Positions 1 to 10,101 of a stretch of DNA of 64,000 nt are shown here, one piece after another (positions within the stretch are counted from its first letter, which is position 1; every line of letters begins with the position of its first letter). Both the position numbers and the translations under genes were made by a program. Source of the stretch: Chloranthus sessilifolius (taxonomy: Eukaryota > Streptophyta > Magnoliopsida > Chloranthales > Chloranthaceae); assembly GCA_021018995.1 (NCBI GenBank), contig CM037593.1, positions 3,066,088-3,130,087 on the forward strand, in the 5' to 3' direction. Below the pieces are notes generated by a model that was not told the DNA's origin, searched no databases, and saw only the letters and a list, made by a program, of their open reading frames with translations.

Positions 1-248
1 CGGCCAAGTTCTCTTTCAACTTTACATAATCTAAAGTCACTATTCTACTCTTGAGGAGACTTTTGACACAGTTATGTCTCAAAATTATATTTCTATTTTT
101 ATCATTATACATCTTATGATTCGCTCATTTAAGAGTCACTACATTATCACAGTATATGGTAATTGCAGTGACAAATTTATCCCTATAGGTACGTGTACCA
201 ATAAATTTTTAAGTCATTCTGCTTCTTTACATGCTGCGACAAGTACAA
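1..248 (-). pseudogene. Ty1-copia RNase H fragment
   Basis: Read on the minus strand, this stretch translates into the C-terminal part of a copia RNase H. A 'KEAEWLKNLL'-like segment with a stop at the W is followed by 'IYCDNVVTLK', then 'MYNDKNRNIILRH' and 'LDYVKLKENLA', the usual order at the end of copia pol. At least one in-frame stop and a frame change break it. It runs off the left edge. The assignment rests on motif order recognised by eye. Confidence 0.7.
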
Positions 249-289
249 TAATTCAAGAATAATATGATTTTAAATCCCAAAAAAATTTG

Positions 290-545
290 CCTTAAGATCA
301 ACTTTTTAATCATCTTTAGAATTTTGAAGTTTTGATTCTTCCTCAATTCGTAGATGACATAAAAATTGAGTCATAGGCAAATCCATTCTTTTGTCAATGA
401 TTCATCTTCTTTTTATAGTCATTCCAAAAAGGCGGCAATTTAAAAATTATAGCGCCAACTTGAAATTCTTTAACAGAACTAAGATGATCAATGATGAGTT
501 GTAAGTCATACACTTGCGCAACAAGAGGCTTATCATTTTTCACTA
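290..545 (-). pseudogene. Ty1-copia gag (UBN2-like) fragment
   Basis: The minus strand encodes a degraded copia gag segment: 'KPLVAQVYDLQLIIDHL', then 'FQVGAIIFKLPPFWNDYKK', then an LRIEEESK-like end in a shifted frame. This is the core of the gag_pre/UBN2 region. It lies directly upstream, in minus orientation, of the RNase H fragment at 1-248, so protease, integrase and most of reverse transcriptase are missing. This looks like an internally deleted copia element. Confidence 0.65.
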
Positions 546-685
546 AGTGAAAGTTTAAATCTTTTAGATAGTTTCATTTATGCATTATAATTTTCATATG
601 CCTAAACATATTATTTTTTAAGAACTTTTAAAATAGTAGGAGATTGTTGTATATTTTTAAAAAACTTTTTAAAATAGTTGGGGAT

Positions 686-1377
686 TGTTGTATATTTTTA
701 AGAGTTTAAATAACTTTCTTTTTTTATTTACTTTTAAGATACACCTTTTTTGTGGTAAAAATAAAGTTTACAATTTTAGTGATAAAGTAATGTAACTTTA
801 TCTGAGATACACTTATTTTGTATTATGGTAAATTTTAGTCTATAAATCTTAATCCTTTAAAAGATCGTATAAGTTATTTTTAAAGATTTTTTCTCTCTGA
901 AAAGGTGTCTTAACAGCTAGTTTTTTTTTTTTTTTACGAAAAGATACATTAACAATTAGTTTTGTGAAAAATGTTTTAACGATTATATTTTTTCTTATGA
1001 AAAGATATCTTTTCATTTATTTTTATCCGAAAGGTTGCATCAGTGTTTATTTAAAGAGATCTATTTTATCTTTTACAGAGACAAGAAAAAGACACAACAA
1101 GATAAGAATTTTTTTTCATTATTATTTTTGGGCATATTATGTAGTGTTCGGAATTTTCTTTTGTGAGTGCAAAAACAAAAAGGGAATTACAAAGGGTTGA
1201 GCTTAGTTGTATCCCTGGAACATGTTTGTTATTCTCCTCTTTTCCTATCGCGGTTCTACCCAGAAGGAGACAAATAACGTTTAGAGAAAATATTTATCTT
1301 AATGTGCCTCTAAGTTCTACCTTTGATTTTATCTCCTTTAATTTTTGTTTTCATTTTTTCAATAATTATTTCTAACA
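686..1377. repeat. candidate copia LTR
   Basis: About 690 bp bounded by TGTTG and TAACA. A 38-bp AT-rich segment ending in the TTGTTGTATA motif occurs twice in tandem at 623-660 and 663-701. The position next to a minus-strand copia gag fits a 5' LTR, but the GTTGGGGATTGTTG motif at its left end looks like a plus-strand polypurine tract. Orientation is therefore unresolved. No target duplication was found. Confidence 0.4.
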
Positions 1378-1683
1378 ATTGAGGCATCTTTAAATAACTT
1401 AGTAATTCAATTCAATATATCCCTGTACTCTAATATTGATGGTTGTGCATAGTTTTCCAGTGGTTGATAATCTAGACCAACAAGTACTAAGGCGTAGGTG
1501 TTTAAAAGCTATTGTTTGTTTATTGCCTTAAGACATGTGTCAATGGTGGGCTGCGAGTACTTAGATTGATTAAAGATGTGCATATCACATGGCATAAAAG
1601 TAGGTGTCATGGCTATAACCTTTCTTTATATGTTTGGTTTCATACAGACTTGATTAAAGGGGGCCAAAGGGTTAGATCTATGT
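1378..1683. other. no recognised feature
   Basis: AT-rich sequence without a convincing ORF, structural RNA or repeat boundary. Confidence 0.5.
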
Positions 1684-1691
1684 TGACCAAT

Positions 1692-1862
1692 CAAGGATCA
1701 AAATTTCGGGTTGAATTTCGATTTCAGGCATGACCAAAACCGAAATCCAAAATTTTGGCTGAAATTTTGGATCCTAAACAAAATGGACAGAAATTTTGGA
1801 TTTAAGTTTCGTTTCAGCTATGCCCGAAATCGAAACATTTCAAACTGAAATTTTGATCCATG
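1692..1862. mobile_element. hAT-like MITE, TTTCGG-word family
   Basis: 171-bp element beginning CAAGGATCAAAATTTCGG and ending in the near-complement AAATTTTGATCCATG. It is flanked by a perfect 8-bp target duplication, TGACCAAT (1684-1691 and 1863-1870). The interior consists of repeats of GAAATTTTGG/TTTCGG in both orientations and has no coding capacity. An 8-bp duplication with CA...TG ends points to hAT transposition. Confidence 0.85.
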
Positions 1863-1947
1863 TGACCAATAGTCACATTAATAAATGGATTGAGTCTAAA
1901 TCTAAAACCTTGGACTTGATTATTAGATGGATCTAGTTTTTATCTAC

Positions 1948-2218
1948 TACAGTTGTCAAAGGGTGGTCGATGGAAAAATGGCGTATGCTTGACCCAAATC
2001 GACAGGCCAAAAGTATATGCCCAGCCCCACCCTCTTAAAATCCTTGTTTTCTTTCAATTTATATATAGTATATTGGGTTGGATTAGGTCGACCTAATCTA
2101 ACCTATATTTTACATTTTCTCGACCTGACCCGATAGGTCAAGTTTCTCGGCTGAACCTGGTAATAAACCCAGATAGGCTAGTCGGACATCAAGTCGACCC
2201 GCCCCTTTGACAACCCTA
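1948..2218. mobile_element. MITE with GTTGTCAAAGGG ends
   Basis: Inverted ends GTTGTCAAAGGGTGG and CCGCCCCTTTGACAAC, followed by CCTA. The flanks ttATCTAC and ggATCTAC match at 6 of 8 positions, suggesting a worn hAT-type target duplication. The interior repeats a GACCTA/GACCCG word. Confidence 0.65.
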
Positions 2219-2399
2219 GGATCTACCTTTATTTTAACTCAATTTTCATTTGTTACACCCCTACCTCAGCTTTCACCTATTAACATTGCGATCTTACTTT
2301 ATGTTTTTTTAAATATTTTGGCTCTTACAATGACGAATCAATCATTGACTATTAAAAAATTAAACTTTAATTACTTTCAATCAAATAATAGAGATCATA

Positions 2400-2628
2400 T
2401 TTTACTATAATATTCTACCCAATAAATCTTGAGATCAAGAGTCTACCACTAGACAATCGGATTTTAATTTCACATGACAGACAATACAAAAAGTGAAACT
2501 AATCTTTAGTGTACATCAAATATGATTCTTAGATTACTTTTTAATATATCAATCATTTGAATCAAAATCTGACCGTCTAATAATACTTATGATCTCAGGA
2601 GTCACTGAGTAAAACATTATAGTGAAAA
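2400..2628. mobile_element. fold-back MITE (degraded)
   Basis: Two arms of about 85-90 nt pair imperfectly: 'TTTTACTATAATATTCTACC' at the left and its near-complement near 2610-2628. Internal landmarks shared with other copies in the window are AATCTTGAGATCA, a CATGTGACA-like box, AAAAAGTGA and CTGACCGTCTAAT. It lies 390-620 bp upstream of the psbP start. Confidence 0.6.
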
Positions 2629-2779
2629 ATGACTTCTATTATAAAATTTAAAGCAGTTAAAGTTTAGTTAGCGAATTATTTGACTCGCCGCAAAATGCAA
2701 ATGAAACACAAAAACAAAGAAAGCAATCTAAATATGTAAAACGTGAGGGGTAGCGTGTACCTTTCAATCCCAATTGAAA

Positions 2780-3014
2780 TGGCGCGTGTGAGGGCCAGGA
2801 AGATCTAATATACCAATGAAACAAGGATAATGTCCTGCCACGTGGACCAACCAAAAGAACCCAAACCTTATCTCATCTCGCTCCGCAAGCCGACCCACCC
2901 AACTCACCCAACCCAAAAAACTAAAAATCCAATAAGTTTCACTAACACTTCTTCTGTTACAACTAAACGCACCTCCACGGCCAACACAGAAAAGAAAGAG
3001 GAAGAGAGAGAGAG
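2780..3014 (+). promoter_or_regulatory. psbP: psbP proximal promoter and 5' leader
   Basis: A CACGTG G-box sits at 2839-2844, inside CCACGTGG. A GATAA I-box-type core lies 8 bp upstream (2826-2830) and a CCAAT box at 2813-2817. I-box plus G-box is the classic light-responsive module of nuclear photosynthesis genes. The downstream leader is CA/CT-rich and shows no convincing TATA box, which is common for nuclear photosystem genes. A short GA run ends at the ATG. Function is inferred from motif content and position only. Confidence 0.6.
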
Positions 3015-3255
3015 ATGGCATCCACTCCATGTTTTGTAAACTATCATCTACCATCCAAACACTTGAAAATCCGATCAGAACGCCACGTGTCAAGCATCAA
3101 ACCGTCACAGCTAGTCTGTAGAGCCCAAAAGGTGTCTAACCAAGATGAAGAGATCGACACCGTTGTCTCGCGCCGGCTGGCTCTAACGGCTCTAGTGGGG
3201 CTTGCAGCCATTGGCACTAGGGTCTCGCCAGCTGATGCTGCTTACGGCGAAACTG
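3015..3255 (+). CDS. psbP: psbP exon 1 (transit peptide and mature N-terminus)
   Basis: Encodes residues 1-80 plus the first base of codon 81. The donor is ACTG|GTGATT; reading on gives an early stop in intron 1 at about 3285. The ATG is the first in the leader and gives the expected MAST- start of plant PsbP precursors. Confidence 0.93.
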
Positions 3256-6200
3256 GTGATTTTTCAAATCCTCAACCATTGCTCTAGGGTGTATCATATA
3301 TATGAGCCCATTACTGGTAGATTAGAAGGGAAGTATTTTTCTTCATGGTGCTAAACTGTATCTTATAACAGCTCATTTTATGATGCTATGTTTATGTGGA
3401 CACCAGGGTATCAAGTATCAAATATCGGCCGATACCGTATCGGTTTTTTGGCAACCTGATATGTATCCGTATCCACTGGGTATGCATATCGAGTATGGGC
3501 CGATACCTATATTTGTACTTTTATTTTAAAATAGGCTGACACGTATCCTTTTGTGACAAGTGCAATGTAAAATATCATGTCTGCCGTCTGATTTGAAGAT
3601 CATGAGCTCAAAATATATGGTGCGGAAGGAAAAACTTCTCTATCTTGTGACTTGTGATTCAAAGCAATCAATTAGCCGGCATGATAAAATTTTAGATCAT
3701 GCTTGCTGATCGTCCAAAGCATGTGATAGAAATGTTCTTTCCCTCCAATCTTCCACGTAGATGTTTAAATTATCTACTTTAAATATGAGGGCACGCATAT
3801 TTTTTTTGAGGTTACATGTGGACCTATAAAGTGACCCATGAACCAAGCTATGGAGGGCGCCCTGTAGAAAATTCGGCTATTTTGAACCAGAGTTGACACA
3901 CTTGAATAGTGAATTGGTCGATTACTCTATAATAATGTTATCCTATCAAGAAATCTATGGTTGAAATCCTTAATGCATTGTACGAATGAGGGTGTACCAT
4001 TTAACTGTCAAATTTTGATTTCATGTGACACTCATCCCAAAAGGTGATCTGCAAATGAAATGATTACGAATCAAATATGATTCTTGGATCACTTCTTCGG
4101 ATGAGTGATACATGAAATCAAAATCTGATTGATCTGATGGTATACCATGGTCTCAATATCGTGTAGAAGATTGAGACAGATAATGATCTCTATCATTTGA
4201 TTTAACTTAGTCAATGATTTTCAACACCGATGCTCTTAGAGATTCGGTTGGTAGAATATTTTTAATAGACAATTTTGTAGGCAGCTTATGTGGTGCGACT
4301 AATTGGCTGCACACATAGTGGGGCCCGAGCACTGCATATCATGCCACATAGGCTGTCTACTAAAAATTATCCACCATTTATAATTTTCCAACCCATAAAT
4401 ACCATTTGAAATGATTTTAAGTATACTTTTATTCAATGCTGGAGCATATTGATGGTATAATCATTTCAAAAGGCTGTTGATAGTATAACTTATAAGATTC
4501 AACTTATATACAAAATTCCTATTTCATTGATTTTAGCAAAACTAATATGTTGGATATAAATAAATTCATTGTATGTGCAGTGGTGTAGGGAAGGAGACCT
4601 AGATTTGGGGCCTACATGACTCCTATTCTATCAACGAATCACGCCACGACAATAGACTATTTCTCATTACCAACTTAATTTGGTCTCGCGCGGAGAGGAG
4701 GAATGCTTCTCCCAAGCCTGATCAGGCCACATGGCACTTAAATACAAAGTTGGTTTCACGTGGACGTGTATAAAGTTGATTTAAGATTTTTTTTTCTTAA
4801 AAAAATAGGTATAATCAATTAATTTAAAAATAAATATATAGATTTTTTCATTTTTTATACTATTCATTTAAGAAATAGGGTTGGAGAGACTTGCCCTCTA
4901 ACATAAAGAAAAGAGATGAATTAGATGGAAGTTGTAATGTTTGGAAAGTAGGGTGGAAAAATGATCGAAAAATTGAAAATCATCATTGCTGAACTGAAAA
5001 ATACCGGCCTGAAACCGATCCAAAACCAAAAACTCGAAACTTGTTTTACATCGGTTCGGTTTCGGTTTTGAGTGCTAGAACTGAAAACCGAAAAAGTGAC
5101 TCTAATATATTTGTCTTTTCTTAATTGTTTAGAGTTTACATCAATTATTAAAAATTATTATTTTGAATTGGTATAATGCTTTTTGAAAAACTCTCTTAAA
5201 AATAAAAAGTAAACAACTCTTTCTTTCTCCCTGTTTCAATAAAACAAATCCGAAAATTGAATCGAACCGTACCGACCGAAATTGAATTGGTTCGGTTTCG
5301 ATTTAGGAGGGTTGGAAGTTTAGTTAACCAAAATCGTATACGAAACATTTCGGCTCGGATTCAGTTTTGGGTGAACCGAGATTTGGTTAATCGAAGTAAT
5401 GAAATAAATACAAATACTTCTTTGAAAAAAATTATTTTTTTATTCATAAAAAATATAGGGAGCATTACTTGCACTCGCTTTTTAAGTGATTGCACCAAAG
5501 TGAAAAGAAGACTTTGGATTTTAGGGACTTGTGACATGTGAAGACGCAATTTGGACCGTCGATTTAAAGTTCATGATTTATAGATCCTTAGTGGATAAGA
5601 TTGGCACAAAATATAATCTGCATCATGGATTAAATATAGTCAAAGGCTATTATTATATTTAACGGTTGACAATAATAGATCATATGATAAATATCGTGTT
5701 TTGCTCCAATCTTATCCACTAAAGATCTATAGATCATAAACTTTAAATCAAACGGCTTAAATTGCGTTTTCAAGTGTCACATGTCCCTAAAATATAAAAT
5801 CTTTTTTTATCCTAGGTGCAATCACTTAAAAAGCCTGTGCAAATAATGGCTTCCAAAAAACAAATACTTTTTTGAAAAAGTAACAAGAATACTTAAATTT
5901 TGGCGCAGCCAACATTTTTGGGAAGCCGAAAACAAACACAGACTTCTTGCCATACAATGGGGAAGGCTTCAAGGTATTGGTACCAGCGAAATGGAACCCT
6001 AGCAAGGAGGTGGAGTTCCCTGGTCAAGTGTTGAGATACGAAGACAACTTTGACCCCAACAGCTATCTTAGCGTCATGATCACTCCTACTACCAGTAAAT
6101 CCATCAAGGATTTCGGGACTCCCGCAGAATTCCTTTCCAAGGTATTTTTATTGCTGTTCCAAAAAAGTGCCAGTATTTACAATCAGATATTCTTTCTCCG

Positions 6201-7412
6201 CAACCAAGCTTTGAAAGTGTGAAGAACTATTTGTCCCAATCTTTCACGCGATAGATCTTGAGATCATGAGTCTAACATCACACGATCAGCTGCTGATTCT
6301 ATGTGGCAGACATCCCAAAATGTAGCTTGAGCATCATATTTGATGAACACATCACTTTCTGGGATGTGTGTCATATGAAATTAGTATCTGCCCATTTGAT
6401 TGTGTGCCCTAGTCTCTAGATCCAGTGTGTGAAAGATTGGGATGACAAAAGGTCTAATTTTCGCACGAGTAAAGTTTGGTTGTGAAGAAAGAATATAGGA
6501 TTGTGAAATAGAAAAATATATTTGGAGTGGATTCCGGTTGAGAGAAACTAGTGCTCTCAATGGGTTGGGTCCAAGGATCAAAATTTCGGATTTCATTTCG
6601 GTTTCAAAATCTGTTACAGTGCCCAAAAATTACGATAATTTCAGTTTTTAGTTCGGTTTCGGTCCCCACTGAAACCGAAACATTTCAGCCGAAATTTTGA
6701 ATTTTCGGCTGAAATTTTGAACCATGGTTGGGTCCCATCAGGCCAATTTTTTTTGCTTCCTGACAGACAAAGGATATATGCCTAACCCAACCCAATGAAG
6801 CACCCCGACCAGACAGTCAAGGATTCATGCTCGATCCAACCCGAAAACCTGGTGCCATAACTGAAAATCCGAGACAGTTTGAAAATCCCCTAAAGCCCAT
6901 ATTTCTTATTAAAATATGGGGTGGTGTTGGGTTGGACAGGTTTTTTGTCTGTCCAATTTGAACTTTTATTCTTCCAGCCTATCCTAATCTGAACTTTGAG
7001 TCTATCTAACTTAAAGGTCGTGTGGGATGCTTCATGCCCAGCTTGACCCAATTAAGAAATTAAGCCGGGCCAGGCAGTACCCAAAACTGATCCATTAACA
7101 GCCCATGTCCTATTGGAGGAAAACATAACTAATATGAAAAAAATCTGCTGTTTTGTGGGCAGGTGGATTATTTGCTAGGGAAGCAAGCTTACTTTGGCAA
7201 AACCCAGGCTGAGGTATGTTTTAAATCACCGTTTAAAACTCGGGTTTACTTACTTGAAATTCGGCTGGGTGGACTCGACTGACTTTCGAGTAAACTCAAA
7301 GGAAAAGTCAAATAATCTGAGCTTACTCCAGTTTGTTCTCGAGTAACTAGATCAAGTTAACTCAAATAACTCATATGAGCTAAAAAATATTATTAAAACT
7401 TGACTCTGTCAA

Positions 7413-7459
<47 letters not shown>

Positions 7460-8611
7460 CTTGTATAAGGTCCATGACCGGGTGTCAGCTATGGCGCATG
7501 TGTCATTGATCTCGGGACACCTGTCGGAAAAATATGTCAACAAGACTCAGACCCAAAATTCATGCGTGCTAGAGGTTTCTAATCATCTAACCAAAGTAAT
7601 TTTTATCTCAAGGTGGGCTATTGCCTAATTTTTATCTACATGAATAAAAGTGCTCCCTATGCATGGAAACTGATTCACAAGCCGGACATCATATGCAATT
7701 CAGTCTTATTTGCAAGTTTTTGAAAGAAAAAAATGAATAAAACTTTTTATCATGCTTTCCCTATTTTTCTCACATCTTTTATCTTTTTCATATTTAGTTA
7801 CTTTATTATCATAATTTCTTTGAAACTGTTAGCTTTTTTTCGAATTTGACATATTTTTTCCGGATTTTTTCCCTAGCCGATTTATTCCCGAGTTCCGGAC
7901 TTGGTCACTTTGATCTTTGCAATTCTTTCCATAATGTAGATTCGTTTGGGATAGCTCTTACAAGAGCAGACAGAGCTCTCTGCCTGCTCTTGGTCAGAGC
8001 AGATAAAATCTGCTTCAGCGGAGACAAGGCAGAGAGAGATTTTATCACTTAAAACTGCTCCTAACCAGAGCAAATGGGGTGAGGAGTTGAGTTACCAAAC
8101 ATAAAAGTATTTCCCCGGAGGAGCCATAATGTGAAAGAGCCACTCTTTGGCCTAAAAGAGCTAACCCAAATGCAGCCTAAATCACCCTACCATTAGAAAA
8201 CAAATTTTAAACCCTTTAATCCCCTCTTTCTCTCCAACCATTATTAAGGTTAATAACTGACTTAATCCTCTCTTTCTCTCCAACAAATTTTAAACCTTTT
8301 AATCCTCTCTCTCTCCAACCATCATCTTCCAAATTTGAACAATGGTTTAGGGTGGTTTCGACCCCGATGATGTGGCCACTGCTAACATACTGGAGATTGA
8401 GACCCCCGTAGTCGATGGTAAACAATATTACTTTATCTCCGTTTTGACGAGGACGGCCGACGGAGATGAGGGGGGCAAGCATCAACTGATAACAGCTGCG
8501 GTTTCCAACGGAAAACTCTACATTTGCAAGGCGCAAGCCGGAGACAAGAGATGGTTCAAGGGAACTCGGAAGTTTGTAGAGAGCGCGGCAAGTTCCTTCA
8601 ATATTGCTTAA
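3015..8611 (+). CDS. psbP: PsbP, 23-kDa oxygen-evolving enhancer protein 2 of photosystem II
   Basis: Four exons, 3015-3255, 5909-6141, 7163-7213 and 8351-8611, join in frame with GT-AG borders to 786 nt (261 codons plus stop). The product is the extrinsic luminal photosystem II subunit that helps retain Ca2+ and Cl- at the Mn cluster. Residues 1-75 form a bipartite transit peptide: a stroma-targeting part, then twin arginines at 53-54 before a hydrophobic stretch, as expected for thylakoid Tat import, ending in ADA before AYGE. Cleavage leaves 186 residues, the usual mature size. Diagnostic segments are [45 protein letters not shown] and the C-terminal [15 protein letters not shown]. No disruption is seen, so the copy appears functional. 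All three introns carry repeats; intron 1 (2,653 bp) has two fold-back MITEs. Family identity is near certain; exon borders were placed by eye. Confidence 0.96.
3411..3560. repeat. fragment of the GTATCGG-word MITE family
   Basis: Begins CAGGGTATCAAGTATCAAA and continues with repeated CCGATAC/GTATCGG words. The right end is not recognisable. It lies in psbP intron 1. Confidence 0.5.
4000..4165. mobile_element. fold-back MITE core in psbP intron 1
   Basis: An imperfect palindrome around 4080: 'CAAATTTTGATTTCATGTGA' pairs with the segment near 4107-4120, and the TCATCCCAAAAGGTGATC arm pairs with GATCACTTCTTCGGATGA. It shares the landmarks of the fold-back family. Confidence 0.55.
4166..4945. 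other. psbP: intron 1 sequence, no recognised feature
   Basis: AT-rich intronic DNA without a clear ORF or repeat border. Confidence 0.5.
4949..5400. repeat. CGGTTTCGG-word repeat (GGGTGG end)
   Basis: Starts TAGGGTGGAAAAATGATCG and contains many copies of GGTTCGGTTTCGG and CCGAAA. The left end resembles the elements at 15505 and 16540. The right border is not defined. Confidence 0.45.
5458..5854. mobile_element. fold-back MITE with ~150-nt arms, psbP intron 1
   Basis: Ends GGGAGCATTACTTGC and GCAAATAATGGCTTCC. The arms pair over most of 150 nt, including TTAGTGGATAAGATTGG against CCAATCTTATCCACTAAAG and a TTTAAAGTTCATGA block. A related copy is at 9210-9566. A 20-bp direct repeat (ACAAATACTT plus TTTGAAAAA) lies on both sides, at 5409-5429 and 5858-5878. 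Confidence 0.75.
5909..6141 (+). CDS. psbP: psbP exon 2
   Basis: The acceptor is GGCGCAG|CC and the donor TCCAAG|GTATTT. It completes a split Ala codon and encodes the [20 protein letters not shown] part through FLSK. It ends on a codon boundary. Confidence 0.93.
6231..6448. mobile_element. fold-back MITE, psbP intron 2
   Basis: Ends TTGTCCCAATCTTTCAC and GTGAAAGATTGGGATGACAA. Internal boxes are GATCTTGAGATCATGAG, GGCAGACATCCCAAAATG and its partner TTTCTGGGATGTGTG. Confidence 0.75.
6572..6726. mobile_element. hAT-like MITE, TTTCGG-word family, psbP intron 2
   Basis: 155 bp, from CAAGGATCAAAATTTCGG to GAAATTTTGAACCATG, with a perfect 8-bp target duplication GTTGGGTC (6564-6571 and 6727-6734). 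The interior alternates TTTCGGTTTC and CCGAAAC words. Confidence 0.88.
6735..7160. repeat. CCAACCC/GGGTTGG-rich intronic repeat
   Basis: Contains repeated CCAACCC, GACCAGACAG and GGGTTGGACAGG words in both orientations. No clean ends or target duplication were found. Confidence 0.35.
7163..7213 (+). CDS. psbP: psbP exon 3 (51-nt micro-exon)
   Basis: Encodes 17 residues, [17 protein letters not shown], between GGGCAG|GTGGAT and GCTGAG|GTATGT. Both borders are phase 0. It is too short for ordinary ORF calling but is required to join exon 2 to [15 protein letters not shown] of exon 4. Confidence 0.93.
7231..7400. repeat. CTCGAGTTAACTC-word repeat fragment, psbP intron 3
   Basis: Holds AAACTCGGGTTTACTT, GACTCGACTGACTTTCGAG and CTCGAGTAACTAG words like those in the complete element at 47193-47564. 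The ends are not defined. Confidence 0.4.
7417..7456. repeat. (TA)n microsatellite
   Basis: About 20 TA units in psbP intron 3. Confidence 0.95.
7939..8177. mobile_element. Tourist-like MITE, psbP intron 3
   Basis: Ends GATTCGTTTGGGATAGCTC and GAGCTAACCCAAATGCAGCC, next to TAA on the right. It is related to the better preserved copy at 26120-26360. The TTTGGGxTAGCTCTT end is typical of Tourist/Harbinger-type MITEs. The interior repeats AGAGCAGA words. Confidence 0.65.
8351..8611 (+). CDS. psbP: psbP exon 4 and stop
   Basis: The acceptor is GGTTTAG|GGTGGT. It encodes the conserved C-terminal domain, including [12 protein letters not shown], and ends with TAA. Confidence 0.93.
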   Translation, partial: GGFDPDDVATANILEIETPVVDGKQYYFISVLTRTADGDEGGKHQLITAAVSNGKLYICKAQAGDKRWFKGTRKFVESAASSFNIA

Positions 8612-8633
8612 GAAGAAATTGTGGGTAACCATG

Positions 8634-8891
8634 CTTTAGTGTGGTGTACAAAGTATTAGAACTGCTATCTTTTAGTGTAAGAAACATACTCTAGTGTGGT
8701 GTACATAGTGTTAGAACTGCTATCTTTTAGTGTGAGAAACATACTTTAGTGTGGTGTACATATTTTAGTGTGAGAAACATACTTTAGTGTGGTGTACATA
8801 GAATTAGAACTGTTATCTTTTAGTGTGAGAAACATGCTTTAGTGTGGTGTACATAGTATTAGAACTGCTATCTTTTAGCGTGAGAAAAAGC
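8634..8891 (+). repeat. five tandem ~56-bp repeats just after psbP
   Basis: Units begin TTTAGTGTGGTGTACA and contain AGAACTGCTATCTTTTAG and TGAGAAACATACT. They start near 8634, 8692, 8747, 8784 and 8839; the third is a shortened unit of about 37 bp. The array starts 23 nt after the psbP stop, so at least part probably lies in the 3' UTR. Confidence 0.85.
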
Positions 8892-9205
8892 TTAGTAGGA
8901 GAGATATGGTTGGAGAAAAATGTGAGGTTTGATTGAAACTTAAATATAATAAGACCCTTTGGTAATAAGTTAGAAGTCTCCATGTTTTTTGCAGCTACTT
9001 ATGAATTTTTATGGCTGATTGAACTTTATGGTTAGAAGTCTTTATCTATGAATAGGAAAGAAAAAGTAATCACCAAATTTTGCACTTTTTGAAAAAGGCG
9101 CAAATAAAATTGAATTTATTAATAAGAATCACGTTTTAGTGTTACTTTTTCAAAATAATTACATTTCTTAGAAAGTTGCGTTTAAAATAAAAAATAAATA
9201 ATAAT
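8892..9205. other. psbP downstream region, no recognised feature
   Basis: AT-rich DNA. No clear terminator or second gene is visible. Confidence 0.5.
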
Positions 9206-9209
9206 AAAA

Positions 9210-9566
9210 GGGGGCATTACTTTCTCACGCTTTTTAGGGGCATGTGACATATGAAAATGCAATTCAGGCCGTCTGATTTAAAGTTCATGACCTATAGATC
9301 CTTAGTGGATAAGATTAGAGCAAAACACAATATTTATCATATGATCTATTGTTGTCAACCGTTGAATCAAACAATAGTCTTTGACTATATTTAATCACAT
9401 GATGAAGATTATATTTCATGCCAATCTTATCCACTAAAGAACTATAGATTATAAACTTTAAACCAGACGCCCAGATTGCATTTTCACGTCACATGTCCCT
9501 AAATATACAATCTTTTTTTTAACCTCAGTGCAATCACTTAAAAAGCGAGTGCAAGTAATGGCTATC
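9210..9566. mobile_element. fold-back MITE, sibling of 5458-5854
   Basis: Ends GGGGGCATTACTTTC and GCAAGTAATGGCTATC. The arms pair through TTAGTGGATAAGATTAG and CAATCTTATCCACTAAAG and the GACATATG/CACATGTC boxes. The flanking 9-mers match at only 6 positions, so a Mutator-type duplication is possible but unproven. Confidence 0.75.
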
Positions 9567-9712
9567 ATGATCAATTTGATTCTTTCAATAAACTATGACT
9601 CTTCAAATAAATTTTTATGTATTTTTTTTTATCTCTTTTTTTACTTTTAAACTTTCTACATAACTTTTGATTGTTTTCTTCTTACCAACTTATTCCCAAA
9701 CCTTGATTTGGT

Positions 9713-10029
9713 TGTTAGAACGGTCTCACATTGCCTGTGAGATTGGAGGTCTTGGGCTATATATAATTTGTACACTCCTCACCTTACAAGCCGATTTTGT
9801 GAGATTGAGTTAGGCTCATAAAATTCTTATCATTTTATCAAAGCAGGTATTTCTCTACTCTACTTCACCCAATTCAATTGTTCACGTGACTTAGCTTGAC
9901 TCAATCCAATATTAGAATAGTCTCACATTGCCTGTGGGTTTGGAGGTATTGGACTATATATAATATGGGCACTCCTCACTTTACAAGCAGATTTTGTGAG
10001 GTTAAATTAGGCCAATGAAATCCTTATCA
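9713..10029 (+). mobile_element. TRIM retrotransposon with perfect TSD
   Basis: Two direct LTRs, 9713-9832 (120 bp, TGTTAGAACGGTCTCACATT...TTATCA) and 9910-10029, flank only 77 bp. A worn primer-binding site (TTATCAAAGCAGG, like the TATCAGAGC of Met-tRNA sites) follows LTR1. The element is bracketed by a perfect 5-bp duplication, TTGGT, at 9708-9712 and 10030-10034. It has no coding capacity, as expected for a terminal-repeat retrotransposon in miniature. Confidence 0.9.
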
Positions 10030-10101
10030 TTGGTGACTACGAAAGTACAGACACAAATCTAGTGGCAAGTAGAGTAGATGTGTGGGGCATTTGCACAGGT
10101 A

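Noticed and set aside
2764..3093. 109-codon minus ORF over the psbP promoter and exon 1
   Set aside because: Antisense shadow of psbP with no recognisable domain.
8216..8632. 138-codon minus ORF
   Set aside because: Antisense shadow of psbP exon 4.
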